Positions 9,834-18,355 of a DNA stretch of 64,000 nt are shown here, one piece after another. The notes beneath the pieces were generated by a model. It did no database searches and was not told where the DNA came from. It was given only the letters and a program-made list of their open reading frames with translations. The stretch's first letter is position 1. Each line of letters opens with the position of its first letter. The DNA is from Pseudomonadota bacterium (lineage in GTDB: Bacteria; Pseudomonadota; Gammaproteobacteria; Pseudomonadales; Pseudohongiellaceae): contig JAQCKF010000006.1 in the NCBI GenBank assembly GCA_027592275.1, positions 62,001 through 126,000 on the forward strand, read 5' to 3'. A program made the translations under genes and the position numbers.

Positions 9834-9862
9834 TTGAATTCAAACAAGCGGTAAGCTAAGAT
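9834..9862 (+). promoter_or_regulatory. Sigma-70 promoter of tRNA-Ser
   Basis: TTGAAT (9834-9839) and TAAGAT (9857-9862) are separated by 17 bases. The expected start is about 35 bases before the tRNA. Confidence 0.65.
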
Positions 9863-9902
9863 CACGCCGCTCTCGCAATAGCCAGCATGCGAACAGAACA
9901 AT

Positions 9903-9990
9903 GGTGAGATGTCCGAGAGGCCGATGGAGCACGCTTGGAAAGTGTGTAAACAGAAATGTTTCCAGGGTTCGAATCCCTGTCTCACCGCCA
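9903..9990 (+). tRNA. tRNA-Ser (anticodon GGA)
   Basis: This 88-base class II tRNA has acceptor stem ggtgaga/tctcacc. The anticodon stem cacgc/gtgtg (one G-U) holds GGA at 9937-9939. A long variable arm is present, the T arm is cagggttcgaatccctg, the discriminator is G, and CCA is encoded. Confidence 0.96.
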
Positions 9991-10029
9991 TAAACAAAAA
10001 ACCCGACTATAAGTCGGGTTTTTTGTTTA
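9991..10029. terminator. Strong, symmetric rho-independent terminator after tRNA-Ser
   Basis: A perfect 18-bp inverted repeat (9991-10008 with 10012-10029) has a 3-base loop. Its core is acccgact/agtcgggt, flanked by an A-run on the left and a T-run on the right. It can terminate transcription from either side. Confidence 0.93.
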
Positions 10030-10043
10030 TCGTGCTGATGTCG

Positions 10044-10197
10044 GGTGAGAACCCTGCGGTTCGAAAGGAGCGCAGCTCCGCACACGGCCAAATGCCGCCC
10101 CGCAGGGGTTATGAATTTGGCTTGGCCAAATTTAGGATCACAAGCGCGCAGGACAGCCAAAGGCTGCCCGCGGGGCGAGAGAATTAGCTAAGCTAAT
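10044..10197. repeat. Hairpin-rich, branched palindromic element
   Basis: Non-coding. An outer stem, aaccctgcgg (10050-10059) with ccgcaggggtt (10100-10110, one bulge), encloses two hairpins: ggagc/gctcc (10067-10079) and cggc/gccg (10085-10097). Three more follow: aatttggc/gccaaatt (10114-10132), cagcc/ggctg (10154-10166) and attagct/agctaat (10183-10197). The block opens with ggtgaga, identical to the 5' acceptor arm of the adjacent tRNA-Ser. It holds ggttcgaa as in a tRNA T arm. It may be a structured RNA, an extragenic repeat, or tRNA debris. Confidence 0.5.
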
Positions 10198-10333
10198 GGT
10201 CGAGTCAATCCCTCTTCGTCCCCACTGAACTATAAAGTAACCCCCTTGCTCTCAACCCCCCACACAGTACCCATTTAACATCCCCTAAGGTAGTATCTCC
10301 AAAGCACATAATTCCAGCCACCCCGGGGGCAGC

Positions 10334-12229
10334 ATGCCAATAACAACACCTCAGAAGTTCCTAATCGCCTCAATATTCGCCCTAGCCACGATGGCGACCC
10401 AAGCAGCCGACTGGCCCAGTTACGGAGGTGACAATGGCTCCCAGAAATATTCCTCTCTTGACCAGATTGCTGCAGACAATGTCAGCTCCCTAACAACCGC
10501 GTGGAGCTGGAATAGCGTAGATAACGCAACCGTCGCGAATAACGTAGCCAATGACAATGCTCGAGCAACGCCGGCAGGATACAAGGCAACTCCTATAGTC
10601 GTGGGCGATACGATGTATGTGCCTACCTCGTTCGGCCGAATCGTTGCTTTGGATGCCGTCAGCGGTGCTGAAAAATGGGTTTTTGACACCAAAGCATGGG
10701 AGGCAGGGCCGCCAACAAATTTAGGCTATAACACTCGCGGTGTTGCTTACTGGGAGGAAGATGGCGAAGAGCGAATATTTTTCGCGACCAATGACTCGAC
10801 ACTGTGGTCGATCGATGTTGAATCAGGCGAGCCGGATAGTAAATTTGGCGTAGATGGCCGAATCGATTTGTCTCTGGGTCTGGGTAGAGAGATTGATAAG
10901 TCGCAGTATGGTGTGGTTTCGCCGCCCTTGGTGACTAATAACAGAGTCGTGGTTAATTCGATTGTTCTAGATGGTGGGCGTACCAAGGAGATGCCTCCAG
11001 GGCATGTTAGAGCCTTTAATCCTGTTACTGGTGACTTGGAGTGGATGTTCAAGACCATTCCTCAGGCTGGAGAATTTGGCAATGACACGTGGGAGGATGG
11101 CTCCGCGGAATATTCGGGTAACACCAATTCCTGGACCATCATGAGCTCCGATGATGAGCTCGGCATCGTTTACATACCCATCGGTACTCCTACCAACGAC
11201 TGGTATGGCGGACTGCGTAAGGGCGACAATCTATTCGCTGAAAGTTTAGTTGCAGTTAGTGCCGAGACTGGCGAGCGACTGTGGCATTTTCAGATGGTGC
11301 ATCACGGTGTTTGGGACTATGACTTACCGGCTGCGCCAACACTTGTCGATATCACTGTTGATGGCCGCCCGATTAAGGCGGTAGCGGCAATATCAAAGCA
11401 AGGTTTTACCTATGTGTTCGATCGACTTACCGGCGAGCCTGTATGGCCTATCGAAGAAAGAGCCGTGCCTCAAAGCACTGTGCCAGGAGAAGTACTCTCG
11501 GCAACCCAGCCATTTCCTACTAAGCCAGCTGCATTCGAACCTCAGGGGATATCTGATGAAACCTTGATCGATTTCAGCGCGGAATTACGCAGGGAAGCGC
11601 TGCAAAATATCGAAAAGTATGACTACGGACCATTGTTTACTCCACCTTCACTACGTGGAGCGATTCAGTTTCCAGGTTGGGGCGGTGGTGGCGAATGGCA
11701 TGGAGCGGCATTTGATCCGGATACAGGCTTGTACTACATACCTTCTGCATCCGTACCGATCGTGGTGCAACTAAGAGAATCTCCTCCAGAGCGATCAGAT
11801 TTGGATTTTGTTCGAGGAGGACCAAGGTCAGTAGCCGGCCCTCAGGAATTGCCGCTTACGAAACCTCCCTACGGACGGATTACGGCCATTAATTTGAACA
11901 CGGGCGAGCATGAATGGATGGTTCCTCATGGAGAAGGGATTCGCCAGAAGATAATTGATATGGGTATATTAGATCCCGGCCCAGTCGGCAGCGCGAGCAG
12001 GGTAGGCCCCTTGCTGACCAAGACATTACTGTTTATGGCTCAATCGGATGGGGGTCGCAATCTGATTAGGGCTTATAACAAGGCCACCGGCGAGATTATT
12101 CACGAAGAAGAGTTACCGCTACCTCCACAGGGCACGCCGATGACATATTCGGTAGCAGGAAAGCAGTATATTTCGATCGCCGTTGGTGGTGGTGGTGATT
12201 CCAGACTGGTGACTTTGTCTTTGCCATAA
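10334..12229 (+). CDS. PQQ-dependent dehydrogenase (glucose/quinate dehydrogenase-like), exported
   Basis: This 631-residue quinoprotein has a signal peptide at about 1-24 (cleavage near ATQA|ADW). An eight-bladed propeller follows, with typical repeats such as GRIVALDAVSGAEKWVFDTK, GERLWHFQMVHHGVWDYDLP and KQGFTYVFDRLTGEPVWPI. The WDYD/KQG region fits PQQ and cation binding in the membrane glucose/quinate dehydrogenase branch. No N-terminal membrane bundle and no CxxCH heme motif is seen, so it is a soluble periplasmic form that would need a separate electron acceptor. The substrate (sugar, polyol or alcohol) cannot be fixed. No PQQ synthesis gene is in the window. It stands alone between the tRNA-Ser region and the 4.5S RNA gene. 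Confidence 0.85.
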   Translation: MPITTPQKFLIASIFALATMATQAADWPSYGGDNGSQKYSSLDQIAADNVSSLTTAWSWNSVDNATVANNVANDNARATPAGYKATPIVVGDTMYVPTSFGRIVALDAVSGAEKWVFDTKAWEAGPPTNLGYNTRGVAYWEEDGEERIFFATNDSTLWSIDVESGEPDSKFGVDGRIDLSLGLGREIDKSQYGVVSPPLVTNNRVVVNSIVLDGGRTKEMPPGHVRAFNPVTGDLEWMFKTIPQAGEFGNDTWEDGSAEYSGNTNSWTIMSSDDELGIVYIPIGTPTNDWYGGLRKGDNLFAESLVAVSAETGERLWHFQMVHHGVWDYDLPAAPTLVDITVDGRPIKAVAAISKQGFTYVFDRLTGEPVWPIEERAVPQSTVPGEVLSATQPFPTKPAAFEPQGISDETLIDFSAELRREALQNIEKYDYGPLFTPPSLRGAIQFPGWGGGGEWHGAAFDPDTGLYYIPSASVPIVVQLRESPPERSDLDFVRGGPRSVAGPQELPLTKPPYGRITAINLNTGEHEWMVPHGEGIRQKIIDMGILDPGPVGSASRVGPLLTKTLLFMAQSDGGRNLIRAYNKATGEIIHEEELPLPPQGTPMTYSVAGKQYISIAVGGGGDSRLVTLSLP

Positions 12230-12340
12230 TCAGATTTGTACAGTGAAACGTGTCTAAGCGGGCACCATTGCCAAGATAGTATTTTAGCTAGGGTTCTCGG
12301 CCGCGGAGCGACCTTGATTTAAGCTGTTGAATTTCTGCTA

Positions 12341-12370
12341 TTGCGGGCTGCATACGCCGTCGTCTATGGT
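12341..12370 (+). promoter_or_regulatory. Possible promoter of the 4.5S RNA gene
   Basis: TTGCGG (12341-12346) is followed after 18 bases by TATGGT (12365-12370), with an overlapping TATTAT just downstream. It would start transcription at about 12377, the expected RNA 5' end. Confidence 0.35.
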
Positions 12371-12376
12371 ATTATG

Positions 12377-12493
12377 CGCTCTGGTAACTCTTGTCGGTCC
12401 CCACGCAATGATAAGTTATAAACCCCGCCAGGCCCGGAAGGGAGCAACGGTAGTAGCTGACTCATGTGCCGCGGTGTGGCTGGCAAGGGCTGC
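12377..12493 (+). ncRNA. ffs: 4.5S RNA (bacterial small signal recognition particle RNA)
   Basis: The conserved apical region is present: ccaggcccggaagggagca with the GGAA tetraloop and the asymmetric AGCA side that bind Ffh. The distal strands also match, with gctctggtaactcttgtcgg on the 5' side and catgtgccgcggtgtggctggc on the 3' side, as in E. coli 4.5S RNA. The position just upstream of dnaX is the same as in Pseudomonas. The ends are estimated from the outer pairing. Confidence 0.9.
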
Positions 12494-12571
12494 CTCTAAT
12501 CACATTCTCACGAGAATCGATATCTCTGTACTTAGTAGTCACACCAGCCAGCATATTGACGAAGAAACCTG

Positions 12572-14419
12572 ATGAGCTATCAAGTCCTAGCCCGCAAATG
12601 GCGACCTAGTAACTTCTCCCAAGTCGCTGGACAGGCTCATGTTCTCAAATCCCTTATTAATGCACTGGATAATGAGCGGCTGCACCACGCCTATCTCTTT
12701 ACCGGCACTAGAGGTGTGGGTAAGACCACGCTCGCTCGCATTCTTGCAAAGTGTTTAAACTGCGAGGAGGGTGTTCGCTCTGTCCCCTGCGAGAAATGCG
12801 GTTCTTGCAAAGAGATTAACGAAGGACGATTCATAGATCTCATCGAGATCGACGCGGCGTCACGCACGAAAGTTGAGGAAATGCGTGAGCTGCTAGAAAA
12901 TGTGCAGTACCTGCCTAGCAGAGGTCGATTCAAGGTGTATCTCATTGATGAGGTGCATATGCTCTCTAACCATAGCTTTAACGCCTTGCTCAAGACTCTC
13001 GAAGAACCGCCGCCCCATGTGAAATTCCTATTCGCGACCACGGATCCACAGAAGCTGCCGGTTACGGTCCTCTCGCGATGTCTGCAGTTTAATCTGAAGA
13101 ACCTAAGCCCGCAGTTGATTACCGAATATCTTGGCTCTGTGCTGGAGAAAGAGGAGATAGAGTTCGAGGAGGAAGCGCTGTGGCAGATTTCCTCGGCCGC
13201 GTCCGGCAGCATGCGCGATGCACTTACGCTTGTTGATCAGGCCATTTCTTACTGCGAGGGCAAAGTCGCCGCCAATGGCGTTATCGAGATGCTAGGTGTG
13301 CCGCCGCAGAAACAAGTCTATGCACTCTTAAAAGGTATGGCGTCGCGGTCGGTCTCAACGATCCTCGAGCTCATTCGCGATATCGCAGAACAGACCCCAG
13401 ATTATAGTCATACCTTAGACAGTCTATTATCCACGTTACATCGTGTAGCTATTGTGCAGATCGAGCCTAAGGCTGCGGACAACAGTTATGGCGACATGCC
13501 TCAGATACTGGAACTGGCCTCATTGATCAGCGCGGAAGATGTGCAGCTATATTATCAAATGGGAATCAAGGGCAGGGAAGACCTGCGGCTCTCGGCCGAG
13601 GTACGGACTGCTTTCGAGATGTTGTTGATTCGCATGCTGGTATTTTCTCCAAGTTATGTAGAGCCTACTGATTTGGAATCTACAAAATTAGAAGCGACGG
13701 CAAGTGCCGATCCCTCGACGATTAATGAATCGAGCAGCGCTACTGAAAGCGAAAAAAAAAAGAATGAACTAACAGTAGAGATAGTATCGCCCCAGCAGTT
13801 AGAAGAGCCTGAATCTTTGAGTATGAGCGAAGAGCTCATCGAGGTATCTACTGAGGCGCCTACAGAGATTGAGGCGGAACAATCAAGTGATACCGAACAT
13901 GACAGTTCTGAGATGCCTAGCGAGAGGGTAGTCGATGTTCACCAAGAAAAACTGGCAGTTTCTGAAGAGGGCAGCGAAAGCGACAAGTCAGCTAGTGCAG
14001 CTTCGATAGGAGCGATAACGCTAGCTTCGCTGAGCCCCCAGAACTGGTTACGGCTCTATCCTCAACTTGAAATAACCGGCATAGCAGCGAACGTTCTTGC
14101 TAATTCGGACTTTCAACGAGCGGATTCCAACACTATACACTTCGTATTGGACCATTCTCAGAGCGCCGTTTTTAGCAAAGAACTGTTGCCGAAAATCTCT
14201 CAAGCATTGAGCAGCTATTTTGCTTTAGATGTTTCAGTACAAATTGAGATAGCAGAAGCGAAAAATGAAACCCCGGCGATGTTGAGTCAGAGACTAAAAC
14301 AAGAGAAGCATGTTGCGATGGTCAACGATTTCGAGAGTGATGAGAATGTGCAGGAATTACTGAAGCACTTCTCGGGCACTCTAGCGAAAGAAACTATAGC
14401 CCCTAATAAGGATCAGTAA
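12572..14419 (+). CDS. dnaX: DNA polymerase III subunits gamma and tau
   Basis: This is the clamp-loader ATPase, 615 residues for tau. Walker A is GTRGVGKTT (45-53), zinc cysteines are at 64, 73, 76 and 79, Walker B is [10 protein letters not shown], and the SRC sensor is in [10 protein letters not shown]. An acidic, low-complexity linker (about 365-475) leads to the C-terminal tau domain that binds polymerase alpha and helicase. The linker contains an A10 run at 13752-13761 forming A-AAA-AAG in the same phase as the E. coli slippery site. A -1 shift adds one Glu and then stops, giving a gamma of about 398 residues. ybaB follows after 5 bases and recR after that, a conserved operon. Confidence 0.97.
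   Translation: MSYQVLARKWRPSNFSQVAGQAHVLKSLINALDNERLHHAYLFTGTRGVGKTTLARILAKCLNCEEGVRSVPCEKCGSCKEINEGRFIDLIEIDAASRTKVEEMRELLENVQYLPSRGRFKVYLIDEVHMLSNHSFNALLKTLEEPPPHVKFLFATTDPQKLPVTVLSRCLQFNLKNLSPQLITEYLGSVLEKEEIEFEEEALWQISSAASGSMRDALTLVDQAISYCEGKVAANGVIEMLGVPPQKQVYALLKGMASRSVSTILELIRDIAEQTPDYSHTLDSLLSTLHRVAIVQIEPKAADNSYGDMPQILELASLISAEDVQLYYQMGIKGREDLRLSAEVRTAFEMLLIRMLVFSPSYVEPTDLESTKLEATASADPSTINESSSATESEKKKNELTVEIVSPQQLEEPESLSMSEELIEVSTEAPTEIEAEQSSDTEHDSSEMPSERVVDVHQEKLAVSEEGSESDKSASAASIGAITLASLSPQNWLRLYPQLEITGIAANVLANSDFQRADSNTIHFVLDHSQSAVFSKELLPKISQALSSYFALDVSVQIEIAEAKNETPAMLSQRLKQEKHVAMVNDFESDENVQELLKHFSGTLAKETIAPNKDQ
13752..13772 (+). other. Slippery A10G sequence for gamma production
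   Basis: Ten A residues (13752-13761) are followed by G. In frame this reads GAA AAA AAA AAG AAT. A -1 shift gives GAA TGA, with the stop at 13765-13767. The remaining frame meets TAA at 13770-13772. No strong upstream Shine-Dalgarno-like booster or clear downstream hairpin was seen. Confidence 0.75.
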
Positions 14420-14424
14420 CGAGC

Positions 14425-14745
14425 ATGACCGATTTGAATGAAATCATGAAGCAAGCGAAACTGATGCAAGAACGGTTTCAGAAGGCTCAAGAAGAGCAGC
14501 TCAAAACGAAAACAGAAGGTGAGTCCGGTGCCGGCTTGGTCAGGGTCACAATGAACGGGAAGCACGACGTCATCAGCGTTAGTCTCGACGATGCGTTGCT
14601 GAGTGAGGACAAAGCCGTGATCGAAGACCTGCTTGCTGCAGCCGTAAATGATGCTGTTAGGAAGATCGAAGAGAAGAATAAAGAATCGTTAAGCGGCATG
14701 ACTGGCGGAATGAAGATGCCAGATGGCTTCAAGTTTCCTTTCTAG
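14425..14745 (+). CDS. ybaB: Nucleoid-associated protein YbaB/EbfC
   Basis: This 106-residue protein binds DNA as a dimer. The family pattern is clear: [20 protein letters not shown], then [20 protein letters not shown], then [17 protein letters not shown], ending [15 protein letters not shown]. It sits between dnaX and recR, as in most gammaproteobacteria, with 5- and 8-base gaps that indicate co-translation. Confidence 0.96.
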   Translation: MTDLNEIMKQAKLMQERFQKAQEEQLKTKTEGESGAGLVRVTMNGKHDVISVSLDDALLSEDKAVIEDLLAAAVNDAVRKIEEKNKESLSGMTGGMKMPDGFKFPF

Positions 14746-14753
14746 GAGTAGTT

Positions 14754-15359
14754 GTGAATTCCAGTCCCCTAATTGATCAGCTCATTGAAGCGTTCCGCTG
14801 CCTGCCAGGTGTCGGGCCAAAATCGGCGCAGCGGATGACCCTGCACTTGTTGGAAAGAAACCGATCGGGCGGGCAGAAGCTTAGCGAATCACTAGCCGTC
14901 GCTATAAACGAAGTGGGAAACTGCATCCATTGTCGTACTCTCACAGAAGAGGATACCTGCCGCATCTGCGCAAGCAGGTCGCGCAATCATGCAATATGCT
15001 GTGTAGTAGAATCGCCGGCAGACATCTTCGCAATAGAACAATCCGGTTCGTTTAGGGGCATTTATTTCGTACTTATGGGCCATCTGTCGCCTATTGACGG
15101 AATAGGCCCTGAGCAGCTCGGCATAAGTCAGTTGCTAGACAAAGTGGAAAACAGTGATATTGAGGAAGTTATAATCGCCTGTAATCCGAACGTTGAAGGA
15201 GATGCTACTGCCTACTATATAGCGGAGCAGTTGAAAAACTCCAACGTGCAGGTTTCTAGGATTGCGCACGGTGTTCCTGTTGGAGGCGAATTGGAATTCG
15301 TTGATAGCGGTACTCTTACTCATGCCTTTGCAGGGCGCAGATCCATGGAGCTATCATGA
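14754..15359 (+). CDS. recR: Recombination mediator RecR
   Basis: RecR helps load RecA at gaps, with RecF and RecO. This 201-residue protein has a helix-hairpin-helix [12 protein letters not shown] (17-28) and a zinc finger with Cys57, 60, 69 and 72 ([16 protein letters not shown]). A Toprim domain follows, starting [20 protein letters not shown], with [17 protein letters not shown]. The start is GTG at 14754 behind an AGGAG site. The stop overlaps the rnd start by 4 bases. Confidence 0.97.
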   Translation: MNSSPLIDQLIEAFRCLPGVGPKSAQRMTLHLLERNRSGGQKLSESLAVAINEVGNCIHCRTLTEEDTCRICASRSRNHAICCVVESPADIFAIEQSGSFRGIYFVLMGHLSPIDGIGPEQLGISQLLDKVENSDIEEVIIACNPNVEGDATAYYIAEQLKNSNVQVSRIAHGVPVGGELEFVDSGTLTHAFAGRRSMELS

Positions 15360-16531
15360 GCGCATCTGTATCTTGTGACGGTATGCCGATTGAATATGTT
15401 AGCGATGCGGCAACCCTAAACGCTCTCTGCGTGGAATGGGCTTCTGAGGAATTCCTCGCTGTAGACACAGAGTTCGAGCGAACCAGTACTTTCTACGCTC
15501 GGATCGGCTTGTTGCAAGTAGCTGATAGTAAGGGCTGCTATCTGGTAGATCCGCTTTCTATTGATGACTGGTCTGGATTCAAGAAGTTACTTAGTACACC
15601 GTCGTGCACGCTAGTAATGCATTCCTGTAGCGAAGACTTGAGCTTGTTACAAACGTTCTTGGGCTGCTTGCCAGTTTCCCTCTTTGATACGCAGCTAGCT
15701 GCTGCCTTCCTTGGTATTGGCTTTAGTATTAGCTATCAAGCTTTGATAGAGCAGTTGCTTGGAGTCGTGGTAGCAAAAGACGAGACTCGCTCGGATTGGA
15801 TCAAGCGTCCGTTGTCAGAAAAGCAAATTCATTACGCCGCTGCTGATGTCCGCTATTTATTGCAGGTTCGTGAAATTCTTAGCAATCAGATCGAACAAAA
15901 AGGAATGCTGAATTGGTTGCGGGCAGAAAGTAGGCAGCAACTCGTCATTGCGCATAGGCTCGAGCAAGAATCGCAATGGGAGTCATATTATACGGGTGTT
16001 AGCAATGCCTGGCGCCTCAATACGCAGGGGCTACAGGCCCTGCAGCAACTTTGTGTTTGGCGCGAGCAGAAAGCGCGGCAAAGAAACAAACCGCGTAGCT
16101 GGATAGTTAAGGATAACGATCTTCTGAGTTTGTGTGAGGTAGTTTCTGGCCCCATTAAGGCTGGCGAATTCACTCTAGGGGATGTTAGCAATGCCGAAGG
16201 CGTTGATAGCCGTTTCCTATCGCGCAACGCATCCGAGTTGTATCAATTACTTAGTGATTCATCGAATAGGAGCGAAGTTGATCCTAGTCTGTTAAACAAA
16301 CCTCTAAGCGCGCCTCTTAGGAAGAAATTGAAGTTGATTAAACAGGTAGCTACTACGAAGGCCGAGGAATTGGGTATGTCTCCGGAGTTACTCGGGCGCA
16401 AAAAGTTTCTCGTGGAATTGCTCAATAGTTACGAAAGAGATGGAGAGTTACAATGGTCGGGCGACTTCGCTGGATGGCGGAGTGAACTGCTGGAAGTTGA
16501 GCTCACCGCTATAATCACCAAGGGCGAATGA
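15356..16531 (+). CDS. rnd: Ribonuclease D
   Basis: This 3'-5' exoribonuclease trims tRNA 3' ends. The protein has 391 residues. The DEDD catalytic core shows Asp37/Glu39 in [31 protein letters not shown] for motif II, and [13 protein letters not shown] for motif III. An HRDC domain follows (about 205-290, [20 protein letters not shown]). The ATG overlaps the recR stop (ATGA), and the stop overlaps the next gene in the same way, so the three are translationally coupled. Confidence 0.95.
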   Translation: MSASVSCDGMPIEYVSDAATLNALCVEWASEEFLAVDTEFERTSTFYARIGLLQVADSKGCYLVDPLSIDDWSGFKKLLSTPSCTLVMHSCSEDLSLLQTFLGCLPVSLFDTQLAAAFLGIGFSISYQALIEQLLGVVVAKDETRSDWIKRPLSEKQIHYAAADVRYLLQVREILSNQIEQKGMLNWLRAESRQQLVIAHRLEQESQWESYYTGVSNAWRLNTQGLQALQQLCVWREQKARQRNKPRSWIVKDNDLLSLCEVVSGPIKAGEFTLGDVSNAEGVDSRFLSRNASELYQLLSDSSNRSEVDPSLLNKPLSAPLRKKLKLIKQVATTKAEELGMSPELLGRKKFLVELLNSYERDGELQWSGDFAGWRSELLEVELTAIITKGE

Positions 16532-16992
16532 TGACTGCTACCAACACAGGATTGCGGCCTAAATTCTGGGAGCTGCCACTGAATGAGTTAAATCCTGAGG
16601 AATGGGAGGGGCTCTGTGATGGATGTGGGCGTTGTTGTCTTAAGAAGTTTGCCGACGAGGAGACTGATGAAGTCAGTTATACACGAATTGTATGCCGCTA
16701 CTTCGATGAGAAAACTAGCCTATGTGGCTGCTATGAGTCCCGGACAGAGTTAGTTCCCGATTGTCTCGATGTGCGGGAAATGAATCTTAAGACGAGTACT
16801 TGGATGCCCGATAGCTGCGCCTATAGACTTAGAAGCAATGGTAAGCCGCTCTTTGATTGGCACCCGCTGTTGGCTGGCTCAACTAAAAAAATGGCAGATG
16901 CAGGAATATTGCTCGAAGGTCGAGTGATCTCGGAGGAATATGTACACCCAGATGGTTTTGAAGAGCATCTAATTCGATGGGTTAAGGCGTAA
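16528..16992 (+). CDS. ycgN: YcgN-family cysteine-cluster protein (UPF0260)
   Basis: This 154-residue cytoplasmic protein has a cysteine-rich cluster near the N-terminus, LCDGCGRCCLKKF. Further cysteines lie in RIVCRYFDEKTSLCGCYESR and PDCLDVR. The pattern suggests a bound metal or Fe-S cluster, but the family has no proven function. In related bacteria ycgN sits behind rnd with ycgL in between. Here ycgL is absent. The stop and the next start overlap as TAATG. Confidence 0.88.
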   Translation: MMTATNTGLRPKFWELPLNELNPEEWEGLCDGCGRCCLKKFADEETDEVSYTRIVCRYFDEKTSLCGCYESRTELVPDCLDVREMNLKTSTWMPDSCAYRLRSNGKPLFDWHPLLAGSTKKMADAGILLEGRVISEEYVHPDGFEEHLIRWVKA

Positions 16993-17372
16993 TGGACTCG
17001 ATCGGTAATTATTGGTTCTTCTGGACCTTGTATTTAGGCTCTGCGGTAATATTCACCGGTATCTTCTGGCGGGTAACTCGATTCGAGCGGGCGATTTGGG
17101 CTTCCTATAGCCTGCGAGCAGTTGCGATAGCGGTTGTTTTTACACCCTGGTACAGTAATTCGCAGGAGAGCGTAATGGCCCCCGCACTTATGGTGGCGGC
17201 TCTCGATGCTATTACCGGAGGCTTTGAGGCCGCTTTCAGGAGTTTCGTCCCTCTTGTTTTGGCGGTGCTTTTCGGTCTATTGCTGGCGGGTGTAATGTCT
17301 TTTTTCAAGAAAAAAATGCTTAAAAAATCTCAAAATAACAATAATATAGATAGAAATTCTAAAGTAGAATAG
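16992..17372 (+). CDS. Small inner-membrane protein of unknown function
   Basis: This 126-residue protein has three predicted membrane helices (about 6-26, 36-54 and 86-106). It ends with a basic, Asn-rich tail after FFKKKMLKKSQ. The first residues MDSIGNYWFFWTLYLGSAV resemble proteins found next to rnd/ycgN in marine gammaproteobacteria. It is translationally coupled to ycgN. No function can be assigned. Confidence 0.65.
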   Translation: MDSIGNYWFFWTLYLGSAVIFTGIFWRVTRFERAIWASYSLRAVAIAVVFTPWYSNSQESVMAPALMVAALDAITGGFEAAFRSFVPLVLAVLFGLLLAGVMSFFKKKMLKKSQNNNNIDRNSKVE

Positions 17373-17491
17373 TAATTACTTGGAACGAATAACTTCCCCC
17401 CGCGTAAATTTTCTGTTTGAATTTGCCTCCCTTGTAGCAAAAGTTAGAAATTTACTAATTTAAAACAACAGCTTACAAGCAGAGGTTTGTC

Positions 17492-18166
17492 ATGACTGGT
17501 CATTTTCTTTCCCTGGTTTTTATTATGCTCGTCGTCGGTGCCGCTGGTGGCGTTATCAACTACTTTACCCTCGGTCCAAAACAGTCGCTCGAAAACGGAT
17601 TGCTCTGGCGTTGCATTATGCTGGGAGTGTTGATGACGTTCCTTGTGCCCTTCATTCTCTCAATATTTGGCAGCACCTTGATTGTAGACAGTGAGGGTAA
17701 TCCAGCAAACCTGCTGAACTATGTCGCTATATGTCTCGCCGTAGCCATTGCGCCTAGATTCTTCCTCGTCAACGTGTCCAGCAGTGTGCTTAGCGAGACC
17801 CGTGCCACCAGTGACAAGGTCGATATGCTGCAGTATCAGTTGAAACAGCTACAAGAGGAATTACTTCCACTGATCGACACGGAGACGGAAGACGATAGCC
17901 TGACTGAAGGCGTAATGGCGAATGAGCCAGACCCTCATGAATTGGATACAACATCATCAAAGGTAGTAAAGACCTTGGGTTGCGGCAGGTTTATCTATCG
18001 ATCTCTACCAGGATTATGCCGCGAAGCAGACACTGACGAATCTACTATGGTTAAGACATTAGGCTTTCTTACGTTGAAATCTCTTGCCGGCCGAATAGGG
18101 GGGCGGAAAGGTGTGCGTTGGTACATCACCGAGCGCGGTAGGAAGCTTGTCGAGGTAGGGGCTTAG
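17492..18166 (+). CDS. Membrane protein with C-terminal winged-helix-like domain (possibly YEATS-associated TM family)
   Basis: This 224-residue protein has an N-terminal membrane part of about three helices (FLSLVFIMLVVGAAGGVINY, then about 38-62 and 68-90). A coiled coil follows (DKVDMLQYQLKQLQEELLPL), then an acidic linker. A C-terminal segment of about 65 residues (about 155-224) has the look of a winged helix, ending WYITERGRKLVE. The membrane part resembles what is annotated as YEATS-associated helix-containing protein, from memory only. It may be a membrane-anchored sensor or regulator. It sits alone with its own upstream region and is not clearly in an operon. Confidence 0.5.
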   Translation: MTGHFLSLVFIMLVVGAAGGVINYFTLGPKQSLENGLLWRCIMLGVLMTFLVPFILSIFGSTLIVDSEGNPANLLNYVAICLAVAIAPRFFLVNVSSSVLSETRATSDKVDMLQYQLKQLQEELLPLIDTETEDDSLTEGVMANEPDPHELDTTSSKVVKTLGCGRFIYRSLPGLCREADTDESTMVKTLGFLTLKSLAGRIGGRKGVRWYITERGRKLVEVGA

Positions 18167-18355
18167 AAAAAAGAGGTCTAGGACTTTGCTCTGAAGAGCG
18201 GGTTCAGGAAATCCATGCATAAAGTAGGGTGTAGCGTTATCAGCTATCAGGCTGGATAGACCCCGCGATTGAGGCGTAAGGTCTGGTTTTTCCTGTATTA
18301 ATAGGGGGCTGATGTTTACAATACGCGCTGTTAAATTGAGCTGTGGAAAAGATTG

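Noticed and set aside
9840-10187. Open frames on both strands over tRNA-Ser and its terminator (for example the minus-strand one with GGETGIRTLETFLFTHFPSV)
   Set aside because: These are antisense and sense readings of the tRNA-Ser gene. Such peptides are common false annotations around class II tRNAs.
10044-10197. Integrated element using tRNA-Ser as attachment site
   Set aside because: There is no integrase and no exact repeat of the tRNA 3' end further downstream. Only short 7-8 base matches are seen.
12327-12572. 81-residue open frame upstream of dnaX
   Set aside because: It lies over the 4.5S RNA gene, whose conserved core explains the sequence.
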